Part shown: in pieces, positions 17,061 through 27,115 of the stretch
Layout: each line of letters begins with the position of its first letter
Position numbering within the stretch: position 1 is the first letter of the stretch
Assembly: GCA_013141055.1 (NCBI GenBank)
Contig: JABFRS010000001.1
Coordinates: 2,414,567 to 2,478,566 of the forward strand
Reading direction: 5' to 3'
Length of the DNA stretch: 64,000 bases
Source: Cyclobacteriaceae bacterium
Lineage (GTDB): Bacteria; Bacteroidota; Bacteroidia; Cytophagales; Cyclobacteriaceae
Notes under the pieces: generated by a model
Databases searched by the model: none
The model's input: only the letters and a program-made list of their open reading frames with translations
What the model was told of the DNA's origin: nothing
Translations under genes and position numbers: made by a program

Positions 17061-17891
17061 ATGTACATCCGTCTTCAGGTAATTTGCAATCCAGACTTCG
17101 CTGAAATTCTCATGGCAGAAGTTGCTGAGGCAGGCTTTGATACTTTCATGGAAAATGAAAAAGGGTTTGATGCGTATACCGAAGAGAAGAATGCAGACTT
17201 AACAATCCTTGAACACGTAAAGGAAAAGTATGCGCATGTTCAGCCATTGCTTTTCTATCAGGACAAAGTGCACAAGGAAAACTGGAATGAGGAATGGGAA
17301 AAAAATGTTGATCCTGTCTTTGTCGAAGATCAATGCCTTATTCGTGCTGAGTTCCATAAAATTGAAAAGAAGTATCCTTACGAAATTATCATTACACCAA
17401 AAATGTCTTTTGGAACAGGGCACCATCAGACTACTCACTTAATGATCAAGAGTCAGCTGCATCTGGATCACAGTGGTAAACTTGTAATGGACGCAGGATG
17501 TGGAACAGCAATTCTATCCGTTATGGCATCAAAACGGGGAGCAAAAAACATTGAAGCTTTTGATATTGATGAGTGGAGCATTGAGAACGGAAAAGAAAAC
17601 GCCAGACTTAACCACTGCTCTAACATTAACATACGACAAGGCACCATCGGTGATTTTTCATGGCCAACAAAATTTGACATCATTCTCGCCAACATCAACA
17701 AGAATGTTCTGCTTGCTGAAATGAAATTATATTCTGAGAATCTTCAGAAGGGAGGACAACTTCTCCTCAGCGGATTTTATACACATGATGTGAAGGATCT
17801 CGTTTCAGAGGCTAATAAGTATGGCTTCGAAAAGCTAAAAACAGACGAAAGAGAAACCTGGGCGTCCATTTTATTGACAAAAACATCCTGA
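17061..17891 (+). CDS. prmA: Ribosomal protein L11 methyltransferase
   Basis: The 276-residue protein has the two-domain PrmA layout: an N-terminal substrate-recognition domain (to about residue 90, ending in the conserved NWNEEWEKN segment) and a Rossmann SAM domain. PKMSFGTGHHQTT, VMDAGCGTAILSV and LANINKNVLL are the PrmA signatures. The last stands where many methyltransferases have an NPP(Y/F)-type motif. It trimethylates L11 at several amino groups. The start follows the ridA-like gene by 36 bases, so co-transcription is possible. Confidence 0.92.
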   Translation: MYIRLQVICNPDFAEILMAEVAEAGFDTFMENEKGFDAYTEEKNADLTILEHVKEKYAHVQPLLFYQDKVHKENWNEEWEKNVDPVFVEDQCLIRAEFHKIEKKYPYEIIITPKMSFGTGHHQTTHLMIKSQLHLDHSGKLVMDAGCGTAILSVMASKRGAKNIEAFDIDEWSIENGKENARLNHCSNINIRQGTIGDFSWPTKFDIILANINKNVLLAEMKLYSENLQKGGQLLLSGFYTHDVKDLVSEANKYGFEKLKTDERETWASILLTKTS

Positions 17892-17992
17892 ATTTAACAA
17901 GAATGCCCAATGATTTGCTTTGGGATGCGTTATAGCTTCACCCCACCTCAGGGTTAATCCAAATAATTTTACGAATTTCAAGGTTTGGCCGC

Positions 17993-20900
17993 GTGAAAAA
18001 GGTTGTTCTGTTCATATTTTCCATCATTGTCTCCATCCTGGGCCTCCAGGCGCAGACTCAGGAAGCCTATAAATTGGCCTTTCAGGATAGTGTCCGGGTG
18101 ACACTGGAAAACAATGATAAGATGAGCAGTGAGTCTTCAGCGGTAGGTGCTGCATTCGCCACAGCCTGGCACACTCTGACGTCCGAACAGCAGGACCTCA
18201 TTAAAAAGCAAGCCAAGATATTCACAAAAAAAAGATACAAACCATTCCCACTATTGATTGATTATTATGGATCCATTGGATTCGCAGTAACCCGTGAGAA
18301 AGCGGACATTGTTGAGCTAACTTCTTTCCTTAAGGTAGCTAAGCTGGTAATTGAAAATGAAAATCAGGGAAGCACGGCAGCTTTTTTTAAATACACACGC
18401 GTGTTCTTTGAGTATCACACCTTACACGATGAACCTGCTTATCGACTTCTCCCCTCAGAAGACAAATACACATTTGATTACATAAAAGACGTTAGCACTG
18501 AATTACCAGATTCAGCTAAAGCAACGGACAACTTCAATCAGTGGGATAAGAACAAGGAAACTCAGGATAACAATACCGTTTGGAAAGATGATACTACCCA
18601 AGTTGCGGAAGAAGCCATTCCTTCCTGGATGCAACCCATGCCTCAACCAGTTCTTTCAGGGCCGATCTTAAAATTCGAATCTGTTACTTTCAATTTCATA
18701 ACCTCTTACGATTCGGTTGCATTGAGAAACACAAGCGGCACGCTCTCTTTACGTGACGGAACGTTTGTTGGAGAGCATGGTTCCTTTGACTGGTCACCGG
18801 CAGGACTCAATCCTGATTCGGTTCATTTTGAATTTAAAGAATACAACTTCGATGTTGACAAGCCAAACGTGAAAGCTGAGCAAGGCAAATTGGTTTATGT
18901 TGGTAAGTTTCAGGGAAAGGTGGATGGAATTTTTGAATTCAAGAGCGTTCGACATAAAGACAAAGCTTCTTCAAATTACCCTCGCTTTATGTCTTTCAAA
19001 AGCAATATCCGCGTGACGGGTTTTAGTAATGAAACCATGAAATACATTGGTGGCTTTGCATTGAATGGTCGCAAAATCTATAGCTCATCCGTAAGTAATG
19101 ACTATTCAAGGATTGAAGTTGTAGGTACGGACGACCGGAAATTTACGGCACGTTCAAGATTGTTTGAGTTCGAAGATTCTGTTGTCAGTGCCAAGCAGGC
19201 AATGATCCAAATGTATCAGGAGAATGATTCTATTTTCCATCCGGGAATTCAATTCCGCTACCATTTTGGAAAGCAACTTCTCTCTTTACAGCGATCAAAG
19301 AGCCAATTGCGTGATGCGCCGTATAGCTCATCGTTTTTTAATGTTGACTTCAGTGCGGATTTAGTTCGCTGGAATCTTAAATCTGACAGTATGAATATTA
19401 CTGCGCTTGGTGGAGGAAATCAGGCGCCTATGGTTATTGAATCAATTGATTTTTATAATCCCGAAGACTATCGGATACTGGGCGGACAGGGTTTTAATTT
19501 TCATCCACTCGCTCTGGTAGTTAACTACGCTGAGAAAAACGGGGTTCGTGAATTTTATGATTATGACCTTTCTCAGAAGCTAAGATTAAAGCCGGAATCA
19601 GTCAGGGCAGCTATGACCTTTCTTTCGCAGAAGGGAATGATTAATTACAATGCCGCTTTAGGACTGGTTCAGGTAAAGGACAAAGCCATGCATTTCTTTG
19701 ATGCAAAGAAAGGTGAAGTTGACTACGACAATCTGAAAATTCATTCCATTACTGATAAGGTTGCGAATGCCACGGTTAATTTCCCAAAGAGAAGAATGAC
19801 AGTGCGGGGTGTGGAAGAAGTTAATGTGAGTGACTCCCTGAATGTGATTCTTAAACCTGACAGTAGCACGATCACAATTTTGCAGAACCGTGATATAAAA
19901 TTTGATGGTAAGATCACAGCCGGAAACTTTGAAATCAATGGAAAAGACTTCACTTTCAAATATGATAGCTTCTTCATCAACCTCAATAAGATCGACTCTA
20001 TTCGCTTTTATGTAACGGAAAAAAATGCAAAGGGTCAGACTACCAGAAGGCGCGTGAATAATGCTATGGTTGGCGCCGACTCTACAGCATCTGCGGAAGC
20101 AGGATTGCAAACAGCATCAAATAAATCACAAGGAACCTTGTTTATAAATTTTCCTGATAACAAATCGGGAAAAATCAAAGTATCTACTTATCCACGACTT
20201 GACGCAACTGCAGGAGGAGTTATCTATTTCGACAGAAGCGAGGTGTTGGATGGAGCATATGACAGGTCTGTCTTTTTTGTTGTGCCTCCTTTCAAACTGG
20301 ATAGTTTGAATGATGCAGATCCAGGGTCGATTAATTTTGAAGGCTCCTTTGTCTCAAGCGGAATGTTCCCAAGTTTCAAGGAGAAACTCCATACGATGCC
20401 TGATAAGTCATTAGGATTTACGCATGGAATACCTCCATCAGGTTATCAATTGTATAAGGGCGATGGTAAAGTTTATGGAGGCATCAATCTTGATAACGAA
20501 GGATTAAGAGTAGCTGGAAAGATCGATTACCTAGCAGCAACAGTTGAATCAAATGACTTTGTATTTTATCCTGATTCTGTTGTGGGTCGTGGAAAGGTTG
20601 GTGAAATAAAAGAAAAACAGTTTGGGCAGGTATGGTTTCCTCAGGTTACACTTCCTGAATTTGAACTAAACTGGAAGCCTAAGCAGGATAAGTTTACGAT
20701 CAGAAATCTTAAGGATCCCTTTAATCTTTATAACACTACTGCGCAGCTTGATGGATCAATGACTGCTTCTAAATCTGGAGTTACAGGATCTGGTAGGTTG
20801 ATCACACGAGGTTCCGAAGCGAAATCAGATGAGCTTAGCTTTTCTGCCAAGGATTTCTCTGCACGTCATGCAAGCTTTCAGGTGAAGACCACTAATCCGG

Positions 20901-22759
20901 AAAAGCCTGCATTGGCGGGGGAAGACATACGTTTAAAATTTAATCTCGCTCAGAATTTTGCCGAGATCAGTCCTGAAGTTGAAGGAGTAGCGGCGATTGA
21001 TTTTCCATATGCACAGTTTAAAACATCAATTCCAAAAGCACGATGGGACCTGAATACTCAGAAGATTACCATGACTAAGGATGCTGCCACACCTATAGAA
21101 AACTCATATTTCTACACGACGCGGAAGGAATTAGATTCTTTGGCATTCAACGCAACAAAGGCTGAGTATGACATCAAGACGCAGCAGATGAAGGTGAGTG
21201 GCATTCCTTACATTATTGTAGCAGATGCTAAGATCACGCCGGAAAATAACGAAGTGTTGATCCTGGAAAATGCTAAGATCAATCAGTTGAAGAATACAAC
21301 AATTATTCTTGATACATTGAACGGTTATCATAGACTAACGGATGGTGTCGTTGATATTATTTCCCGAAAAGAATTTAAGGGTTATGCAACCTATCAGTAT
21401 GTGAATTCGATCTCCGATACGTTTGCGATCAAGATGACGGATTTTCATCTTGAGCCATTGGCAGAAGAAGCAAAATCAAAACGCGGTAAGAATAGCGCCC
21501 AGCAACTTCATACCGTCGCTCATGGAGCAGTAGACGCAAAAACAAACCTTGTGCTGGCTCCACGGATTTTTTATAAAGGAGACATGGTGATGTATGCTTC
21601 CAAGCCAGCATTGCAGTTGAAGGGCTTTGCAAAGCTAGATCTCAAAAAAATCAAGAACTATAACACCTGGTTGAAGTATGAGCAAAGTGGTGATGAAAAA
21701 GATGTTTATCTGGATTTTGATAAAGCTGAAACAGAAAATGGCAGAAAGGCAGAGGCTGGATTGCATTATGCGGCAGATAATAGTTTATACATCACATTTA
21801 TAACTGAAAAGAAGACGCCGGATGATGAGGATTTCTTCCTGCCGAGTGGCTCGTTATATTTTGATAAGGAGAGTGGTCAATTTAAAATTGAAGATCGACA
21901 AAAAGCTGCCGGTGAAAAGCTTTCAGGAAAGGTGTTCAATTATAACGAAGAGAAAAGCGAAGTTCATTTTGAGGGTCCTGTTAACTTCTTCAAAGGATTT
22001 AAGGATTTTACGGTAACGGCGTCTGGTATCGGATCTGGAAATCTTGAAACGAATGATATCAAAATGAATTCATTCATGATGGTTGATATGAATCTTCCGA
22101 TACAATCATATCAAATGATGGCAGCTGATTTACAAGACATCATTAAAAATGAAACTGTAGAGGAAGGGTTGGGTGATCAGACCGAGTTGCTTTATAAAAT
22201 TGCAGATATAGTAGGTGAGCGTGTTGTGAAAGATTATGAAGAGCGGTCGCTTCAGGGTTATGTTTCTTTGGGAACGATTCCTGCTCTTGCAAAACCCATC
22301 GTGCTTTCACATGTGAATCTTAAATGGTCTCAGAAGTATAAAGCTTTTTATAGCCAGGGCCTTCTTGGGATGAGCAACATTCAGAAATTTGATGTTAACG
22401 GATCGTTCGAGGGCTTCCTGGAAATTCGTAAGAATGAAGATGGCAGTCCGGTGTTTCATCTTTTCTTAAAAGCTTCTCCTGAGTCGTGGTATTATTTCGG
22501 TTATGAAGACAACCGTCTAATGGTTCAGGCACACAGTCCGATCTTTAATGACCTCATTGCAAAGAAAACAAATGCATCCAAAGCAAAGGCTGGAGAGTTA
22601 GTGTTCATTCCTGGTAGTGATGAAGAAACCCTGGCATTTATCAACAGGTTCCGCAAAAATTATCTTGGACTTGAATCTCCTTACGAGCTTGGTGCTGCAA
22701 CTGCAGAAAAGAAAAAGGAGAAAAAGAAGGGTGAAAAATCTGAAGACGACGGTTTTTAA
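17993..22759 (+). CDS. Very large exported protein of unknown function (1588 residues)
   Basis: I do not recognise this gene. It has a GTG start, a signal peptide (to about residue 20, GLQAQ), a helical region to about residue 180, a linker rich in Asp and Pro, and then more than 1200 residues dominated by short beta strands. The C-terminal 250 residues are more conserved-looking (GYVSLGTIPALAKPIV, then SWYYFGYEDNRLMVQ), and the protein ends in a Lys/Glu-rich tail. There is no lipobox, no transmembrane helix after the signal and no T9SS sorting domain. Repeated D-x-I-x-F-x-G strand patterns suggest a long periplasmic beta structure, an inference only. Confidence 0.85.
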   Translation: MKKVVLFIFSIIVSILGLQAQTQEAYKLAFQDSVRVTLENNDKMSSESSAVGAAFATAWHTLTSEQQDLIKKQAKIFTKKRYKPFPLLIDYYGSIGFAVTREKADIVELTSFLKVAKLVIENENQGSTAAFFKYTRVFFEYHTLHDEPAYRLLPSEDKYTFDYIKDVSTELPDSAKATDNFNQWDKNKETQDNNTVWKDDTTQVAEEAIPSWMQPMPQPVLSGPILKFESVTFNFITSYDSVALRNTSGTLSLRDGTFVGEHGSFDWSPAGLNPDSVHFEFKEYNFDVDKPNVKAEQGKLVYVGKFQGKVDGIFEFKSVRHKDKASSNYPRFMSFKSNIRVTGFSNETMKYIGGFALNGRKIYSSSVSNDYSRIEVVGTDDRKFTARSRLFEFEDSVVSAKQAMIQMYQENDSIFHPGIQFRYHFGKQLLSLQRSKSQLRDAPYSSSFFNVDFSADLVRWNLKSDSMNITALGGGNQAPMVIESIDFYNPEDYRILGGQGFNFHPLALVVNYAEKNGVREFYDYDLSQKLRLKPESVRAAMTFLSQKGMINYNAALGLVQVKDKAMHFFDAKKGEVDYDNLKIHSITDKVANATVNFPKRRMTVRGVEEVNVSDSLNVILKPDSSTITILQNRDIKFDGKITAGNFEINGKDFTFKYDSFFINLNKIDSIRFYVTEKNAKGQTTRRRVNNAMVGADSTASAEAGLQTASNKSQGTLFINFPDNKSGKIKVSTYPRLDATAGGVIYFDRSEVLDGAYDRSVFFVVPPFKLDSLNDADPGSINFEGSFVSSGMFPSFKEKLHTMPDKSLGFTHGIPPSGYQLYKGDGKVYGGINLDNEGLRVAGKIDYLAATVESNDFVFYPDSVVGRGKVGEIKEKQFGQVWFPQVTLPEFELNWKPKQDKFTIRNLKDPFNLYNTTAQLDGSMTASKSGVTGSGRLITRGSEAKSDELSFSAKDFSARHASFQVKTTNPEKPALAGEDIRLKFNLAQNFAEISPEVEGVAAIDFPYAQFKTSIPKARWDLNTQKITMTKDAATPIENSYFYTTRKELDSLAFNATKAEYDIKTQQMKVSGIPYIIVADAKITPENNEVLILENAKINQLKNTTIILDTLNGYHRLTDGVVDIISRKEFKGYATYQYVNSISDTFAIKMTDFHLEPLAEEAKSKRGKNSAQQLHTVAHGAVDAKTNLVLAPRIFYKGDMVMYASKPALQLKGFAKLDLKKIKNYNTWLKYEQSGDEKDVYLDFDKAETENGRKAEAGLHYAADNSLYITFITEKKTPDDEDFFLPSGSLYFDKESGQFKIEDRQKAAGEKLSGKVFNYNEEKSEVHFEGPVNFFKGFKDFTVTASGIGSGNLETNDIKMNSFMMVDMNLPIQSYQMMAADLQDIIKNETVEEGLGDQTELLYKIADIVGERVVKDYEERSLQGYVSLGTIPALAKPIVLSHVNLKWSQKYKAFYSQGLLGMSNIQKFDVNGSFEGFLEIRKNEDGSPVFHLFLKASPESWYYFGYEDNRLMVQAHSPIFNDLIAKKTNASKAKAGELVFIPGSDEETLAFINRFRKNYLGLESPYELGAATAEKKKEKKKGEKSEDDGF

Positions 22760-22760
22760 A

Positions 22761-25700
22761 TCAATTTGATCCACCGCCACCAGGTGTTTTAATAATCAAG
22801 CGATCTCCAATTTTAACAGTCTTGCTGTCCATTCCTTTTAATTTTTCCTTCTTTCCATTGGAATGAATAAGAATTTGCTCGCCGGTTTTTCCAGGGGCTG
22901 CACCTTTTAATCCGTAAGGTTTTTCCACTCTGTGCTGTGTGAGCAAGTTGATATCCAGTGATTCCTTAAAGAAAATTTCTCTTTCAATTCCATCCCCACC
23001 ATTCCATTTACCCTTGCCACCCGAATTTTTTCTGATCTCAAATTTTTCGAGTCTTACTGGATAGCGAAACTCAAAGACTTCAGGATCTGTAATGCGCGTA
23101 TTCGTCATATGCTGATGAACGGCATCTGTCCCATGAAAACCATGACCCGCACCCGTGCCACCACAGATCGTTTCATAATAGCCAAACCGATCATTACCGA
23201 AAAGAAAATTATTCATCGTACCCTGACTACACGCCACTAAACCAAATGCTTTTAGCAACGTATCAGTAAGGCGTTGACTTACCTCAGTGTTGCCGCCTAC
23301 AACAGCTGGTAATTTTTCTTTTGAGAAGTCCGGGTTTAAAAGCCCCGTCGGAAGGATCAATTCCACTGGCTTCATTAAGCCTTCGTTCATTGGTAGAGGA
23401 CGATCAACCATCAACCGAAGCACATAAAGCACAACACTTTGAACAATGGCTTTTGTTGCATTAAGATTTCCGGGATGAACGTTTGAGGAGCCGGTAAAAT
23501 CGATTTTTAGCCGATCTGAAATTTTTGTGATACGAACCTTCAGTGGTGAGCCGTCATCCAGTCGCTCCAGTGCTGTGAATGATTTTTTTCTGAGTGATCT
23601 TATTTTCTCCTTCAGCAAAGTTGTCGCGTAGACATTTAGCTTTTTCATGTAAAGGCTCACTTCCTTTTCCCCATATTGGAGGCAAAGCTGATGAAGTCCT
23701 TTTTCTCCAAGATTAACGGCCGCTAATGCAGCATTAAGATCCGCGAGATTCTCTTCAATGGCGCGGGTAGGATAGGGACCATTCAGTAAAATTCCTTTTA
23801 CATAATCCCATTGAGGTACGCCTTGTCGGATTAAATAGGTGGGTGAAATGATAATGCCCTCTTCGACAAGAGATGTTGCATTAGCAGGCATAGATCCTGG
23901 CTTCATTCCTCCAATCTCAGAATGATGTGCCCTGTTGGCAACGTAAGCAATAAGTTTCTTCTTAAAGAAAATTGGTTTTATCAATGTTACATCCGGGAGG
24001 TGAGATCCTCCAAACGCAGGGTGATTGGTGACAATGACGTCACCATCTTTCATTTGAATCACACGGCAGACTTCCCTGACACATACTCCCATGCTTCCAA
24101 GATGAACAGGAATGTGTGGGGCGTTAACAACAAGCTGACCATCCGCGTCGAGCACCGCGCATGAGAAGTCAAGCCGTTCTTTGACATTGACAGAAAAAGA
24201 AGTTCGCTGAAGCAAAGCTCCCATCTCTTGTGCCAAGGCCGTAAATCTATTGGTGAATAGCTCCAACTGTGCTTCCTGAGAATGAACTTTGTTAGCGCTG
24301 ACTTTCTTCTTTTGACCAAGATGTGCGTTCTGATTCTTATCCAATGACCATGTCCAGTAATTTTCAATGAACGTTGTTGAATTATTGCTGATTACGATGG
24401 CGGGACCTTCAATCGTTGCGCCGGCAGAAAGAGATTCCCATTGATAGACATTACCTTTTTTCTTTTTTCCGCCGAAGAAAATCCACTGCGTGCCAACAGG
24501 CTTAGGGTGATAGGATTTTAATTCCTCAGCAATAAATTTTTCTGATTTTGTTTCAACAGAAGCAATTACCTTGATCGTTTCAAGTTCTACCGCACGATCA
24601 ACCCAATGGCCGAATATTGAAATGTATTTCTTTTGAAAAGAAGCAAGCACGTCATCACCATTTTGAAAATCAATTTCAATTGAGCTATCCTGGCCCGAAA
24701 ATCTTAGGAAAAGAAGGATTTTCTTCAAACCAATCGCGTCTTTTGAATAACCTTCTGCCTCTAGTTTTGTCTTTGCTTTATCGAAAAGTTGAGCAGTAAC
24801 TTCAGGAAATGCAGAATCAAAACTCTTCCAGTCTTTAAGAACCAACTTCTCCTCAAACATTTCGATTGACGCGTGGCCAATTCCATACGCACTTAATAAT
24901 CCTGCATCATATGGAATGATGACTTCTTTCATTTTCAGGATATCAGCCAGTGCGCAGGCATGTTGACCACCTGCCCCACCAAAACCGAGTAAGGCAAAAT
25001 CCTTTGGATCATGTCCCTGCTGAACTGATATTTTTCTGATCGCATCGGCCATCTTTTCATTGGCAATTTGAACAAGCGATTCCAGTACGGATTGAGATTT
25101 TACTACACGCCCTGTTGCCCGTTTAATTTTCAGAAGCAGATTGTTTAATGCTTCCTCAGATTTTTTTTGATTGACAGGTATGGAGAAGATGCCCGGATTC
25201 AATCTTCCAAGCAATAAGTTGACGTCTGTGATGGTCAAAGGCCCCCCGGCATCATAACATGCGGGTCCGGGAGAAGCTCCGGCGCTATGAGGCCCTACAG
25301 TAAAACGATGTCCATCAAAATCACAAATGGATCCACCACCAGCGGCGATGGTTTCAATTGAAAGTGATGGAGATAAAATCTTAAAACTCCCTACATGCGA
25401 TTCAAATCTGTAATCAAGGCGATTATTATAGAGAGATACATCGGTGCTGGTTCCACCCATATCAAACGCAATGAGTTTATGAACCCCGGATTTTGCTGCC
25501 TGATTTGCTGCTCCAACAACGCCACCAGCGGGACCACTGAGCAAACTGTCTTTGGGATAAAATGAAGTTGCTCTGACCAGACTACCTGCGCTGGTCATGA
25601 TACTTAACTTTGCATTTGATAATCCTTTTTGGATTCCGGAGAGATACTGATCAATGATCGGATCAAGGTATGCGTTCGCTACACTTGTTTCGGCGCGTGG

Positions 25701-26522
25701 AAGGATTTTAAGCTGTGATGAAAGATTGGTAGAAACCGACACATAATTAAAGCCACTCTTCTTCAGAGCTTTCTCTAATTCTAATTCATGTTCAGGATTT
25801 CTATAACTATTCAACAATGCGATAGCAACCGATTCGATTTTTTGTTTCCTCAATTGCGATATGATCGCGTTAATCTCGGATGCTCTTAGTGGTCGTAGAA
25901 CCGTTCCGTTATTTTCAATGCGTTCACTGACTTCGATAACAGAGTTATAGAGTTGAGAAGGCTTGATGATGTTCGGTGTAAACAAATCAGGTCGTTGCTG
26001 ATTACCAATCAGGAGCAGATCTTTAAATCCTTTTGTAACAATCAAGGCAGTCTTTGCACCTTTTCGTTCGAGAATGGCATTGGTACCGCGGGTGGATCCC
26101 AGTTTCATCTCAATCGCAGGGAAACTTTCGTAAAGCGAAGTGCCTGTGAGAAGACGTGCCGCCAGCACAGGAACTTCTTCATGTGAGGTTACTTCGAAAG
26201 AAAACCCTTCTATTTTTTTTGGAAGTGGGTTTAAAAAATGAATGTATTTCTTTTCAAGATCAATTTTTTCGATGCTGGAAGAGAAGGAACTTCCAATCAT
26301 TTTAAAATCAAACTCTTTAAAGATATCCTTTTCAATTGGCCAGGACATTTCAGCTTTCAAAATGTAATCGCTGATTCTGCGAATTGCCTTTCCGCGCAGA
26401 ACGCTGCTGCTAAGAATTTTTAATCTTAGAATATTCCCAGTAGGGGACGTTGCAATACAATCCGTGAAGGTTCCTCCAGTATCAATCCAGATTTGCCAGA
26501 ATGAATTTGAACGAGAAGGCAC
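22761..26522 (-). CDS. ATP-dependent 5-oxoprolinase-type protein (fused hydantoinase A and B domains)
   Basis: The 1253-residue protein is a single-chain HyuA-HyuB fusion, as in eukaryotic 5-oxoprolinases of about 1290 residues. The HyuA half (to about residue 690) starts with WIDTGGTFTDC and has FDMGGTSTDVS and GGGSICDFD, the actin-like ATPase motifs. The HyuB half (from about 730) includes TSFSVNVKERLDFSC, ADGQLVVNAPHIPVHLGSM and ending GTPGGGG-like residues. It would hydrolyse 5-oxoproline to glutamate with ATP, though hydantoin-type substrates cannot be excluded. It begins 16 bases after a small lipoprotein gene in the same transcript. Confidence 0.85.
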   Translation of the reverse strand: MPSRSNSFWQIWIDTGGTFTDCIATSPTGNILRLKILSSSVLRGKAIRRISDYILKAEMSWPIEKDIFKEFDFKMIGSSFSSSIEKIDLEKKYIHFLNPLPKKIEGFSFEVTSHEEVPVLAARLLTGTSLYESFPAIEMKLGSTRGTNAILERKGAKTALIVTKGFKDLLLIGNQQRPDLFTPNIIKPSQLYNSVIEVSERIENNGTVLRPLRASEINAIISQLRKQKIESVAIALLNSYRNPEHELELEKALKKSGFNYVSVSTNLSSQLKILPRAETSVANAYLDPIIDQYLSGIQKGLSNAKLSIMTSAGSLVRATSFYPKDSLLSGPAGGVVGAANQAAKSGVHKLIAFDMGGTSTDVSLYNNRLDYRFESHVGSFKILSPSLSIETIAAGGGSICDFDGHRFTVGPHSAGASPGPACYDAGGPLTITDVNLLLGRLNPGIFSIPVNQKKSEEALNNLLLKIKRATGRVVKSQSVLESLVQIANEKMADAIRKISVQQGHDPKDFALLGFGGAGGQHACALADILKMKEVIIPYDAGLLSAYGIGHASIEMFEEKLVLKDWKSFDSAFPEVTAQLFDKAKTKLEAEGYSKDAIGLKKILLFLRFSGQDSSIEIDFQNGDDVLASFQKKYISIFGHWVDRAVELETIKVIASVETKSEKFIAEELKSYHPKPVGTQWIFFGGKKKKGNVYQWESLSAGATIEGPAIVISNNSTTFIENYWTWSLDKNQNAHLGQKKKVSANKVHSQEAQLELFTNRFTALAQEMGALLQRTSFSVNVKERLDFSCAVLDADGQLVVNAPHIPVHLGSMGVCVREVCRVIQMKDGDVIVTNHPAFGGSHLPDVTLIKPIFFKKKLIAYVANRAHHSEIGGMKPGSMPANATSLVEEGIIISPTYLIRQGVPQWDYVKGILLNGPYPTRAIEENLADLNAALAAVNLGEKGLHQLCLQYGEKEVSLYMKKLNVYATTLLKEKIRSLRKKSFTALERLDDGSPLKVRITKISDRLKIDFTGSSNVHPGNLNATKAIVQSVVLYVLRLMVDRPLPMNEGLMKPVELILPTGLLNPDFSKEKLPAVVGGNTEVSQRLTDTLLKAFGLVACSQGTMNNFLFGNDRFGYYETICGGTGAGHGFHGTDAVHQHMTNTRITDPEVFEFRYPVRLEKFEIRKNSGGKGKWNGGDGIEREIFFKESLDINLLTQHRVEKPYGLKGAAPGKTGEQILIHSNGKKEKLKGMDSKTVKIGDRLIIKTPGGGGSN

Positions 26523-26538
26523 GTAAAGGATTTTTAGA

Positions 26539-27024
26539 TCAGAGAGAAGGTGAAGCCAGGATGACAGTTTTCTTCGCCATTTTTATACCGATCGCGTAGC
26601 TGAATTGTTGTGAACCATCTGGTTTATCTTTAAAGACAGGCTTGGTGAAAAGTATAGAATCCTCCCCGATGTTTTGAAGATTTTCTCCAACCATTCCAAT
26701 ATCAGTTCCGGTAACATATGCATCAACCAGTGCCTTTTCAATCTCAAGTAATGTTGAATCATTCGGTTCAAGCATGAAAATCCGGAGGTCTCTTTTTGCG
26801 GCAAACGAATCCATTTTTGTTTTTTTGCTGAGAGACTTATCGATCTTTTGCAGATCAGCAAATACCGACTGGCCAAACTTTAAGGCCGCTGCCTGCATAT
26901 CCGCATCTGAGATTCTTTTGATGTCCTGGGTGGCCATCCCATCATGAAGTCTCTTCCGCTGTTCATCACTCAGCTTTCCACCACATCCCCAACAGACCAG
27001 GATCAATATCACCAGTTTCTTCAT
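26539..27024 (-). CDS. Putative lipoprotein of unknown function
   Basis: A 161-residue protein with a hydrophobic N-terminus (MKKLVILILVCWGCGG). Cys14 could be a lipid-anchor residue, although Trp-Gly before it is not a standard lipobox, and simple secretion is possible. The mature part is mostly helical with a closing beta strand (QQFSYAIGIKMAKKTVILA). I do not recognise the family. It is followed by the 5-oxoprolinase gene after 16 bases and has a well-formed promoter that is back to back with that of prfA. Confidence 0.65.
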   Translation of the reverse strand: MKKLVILILVCWGCGGKLSDEQRKRLHDGMATQDIKRISDADMQAAALKFGQSVFADLQKIDKSLSKKTKMDSFAAKRDLRIFMLEPNDSTLLEIEKALVDAYVTGTDIGMVGENLQNIGEDSILFTKPVFKDKPDGSQQFSYAIGIKMAKKTVILASPSL

Positions 27025-27044
27025 AATAATCGTTCAAATGCCAT

Positions 27045-27074
27045 CAAATCTACTTCTCGAAAAGGAAGTCTCAA
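27045..27074 (-). promoter_or_regulatory. Complete Bacteroidota promoter (TTG - N19 - TAGATTTG), leftward
   Basis: Read on the - strand, TTG and TAGATTTG are 19 bases apart, the optimal spacing. The -7 box ends 20 bases before the ATG of the 161-residue lipoprotein, so it should drive the lipoprotein/5-oxoprolinase operon. It lies back to back with the prfA -7 element. Confidence 0.72.
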
Positions 27075-27091
27075 TACTCCATTCGAATTTA

Positions 27092-27099
27092 TAACTTTG
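27092..27099 (+). promoter_or_regulatory. Bacteroidota -7 promoter element (TAACTTTG) of prfA
   Basis: Exact TAnnTTTG match ending 16 bases before the prfA ATG. The corresponding -33 region would overlap that of the leftward promoter. Confidence 0.6.
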
Positions 27100-27115
27100 T
27101 GCCCGCTTTTGAAAT

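Noticed and set aside
17915..17934. CCCAA...TTGGG hairpin after prmA as a terminator
   Set aside because: Stem of only 5 bp with a 9-base loop and no T-run.
19658..20110. 150-codon - strand frame within the 1588-residue gene
   Set aside because: No recognisable motif; the + strand frame is continuous for 1588 codons with a signal peptide.
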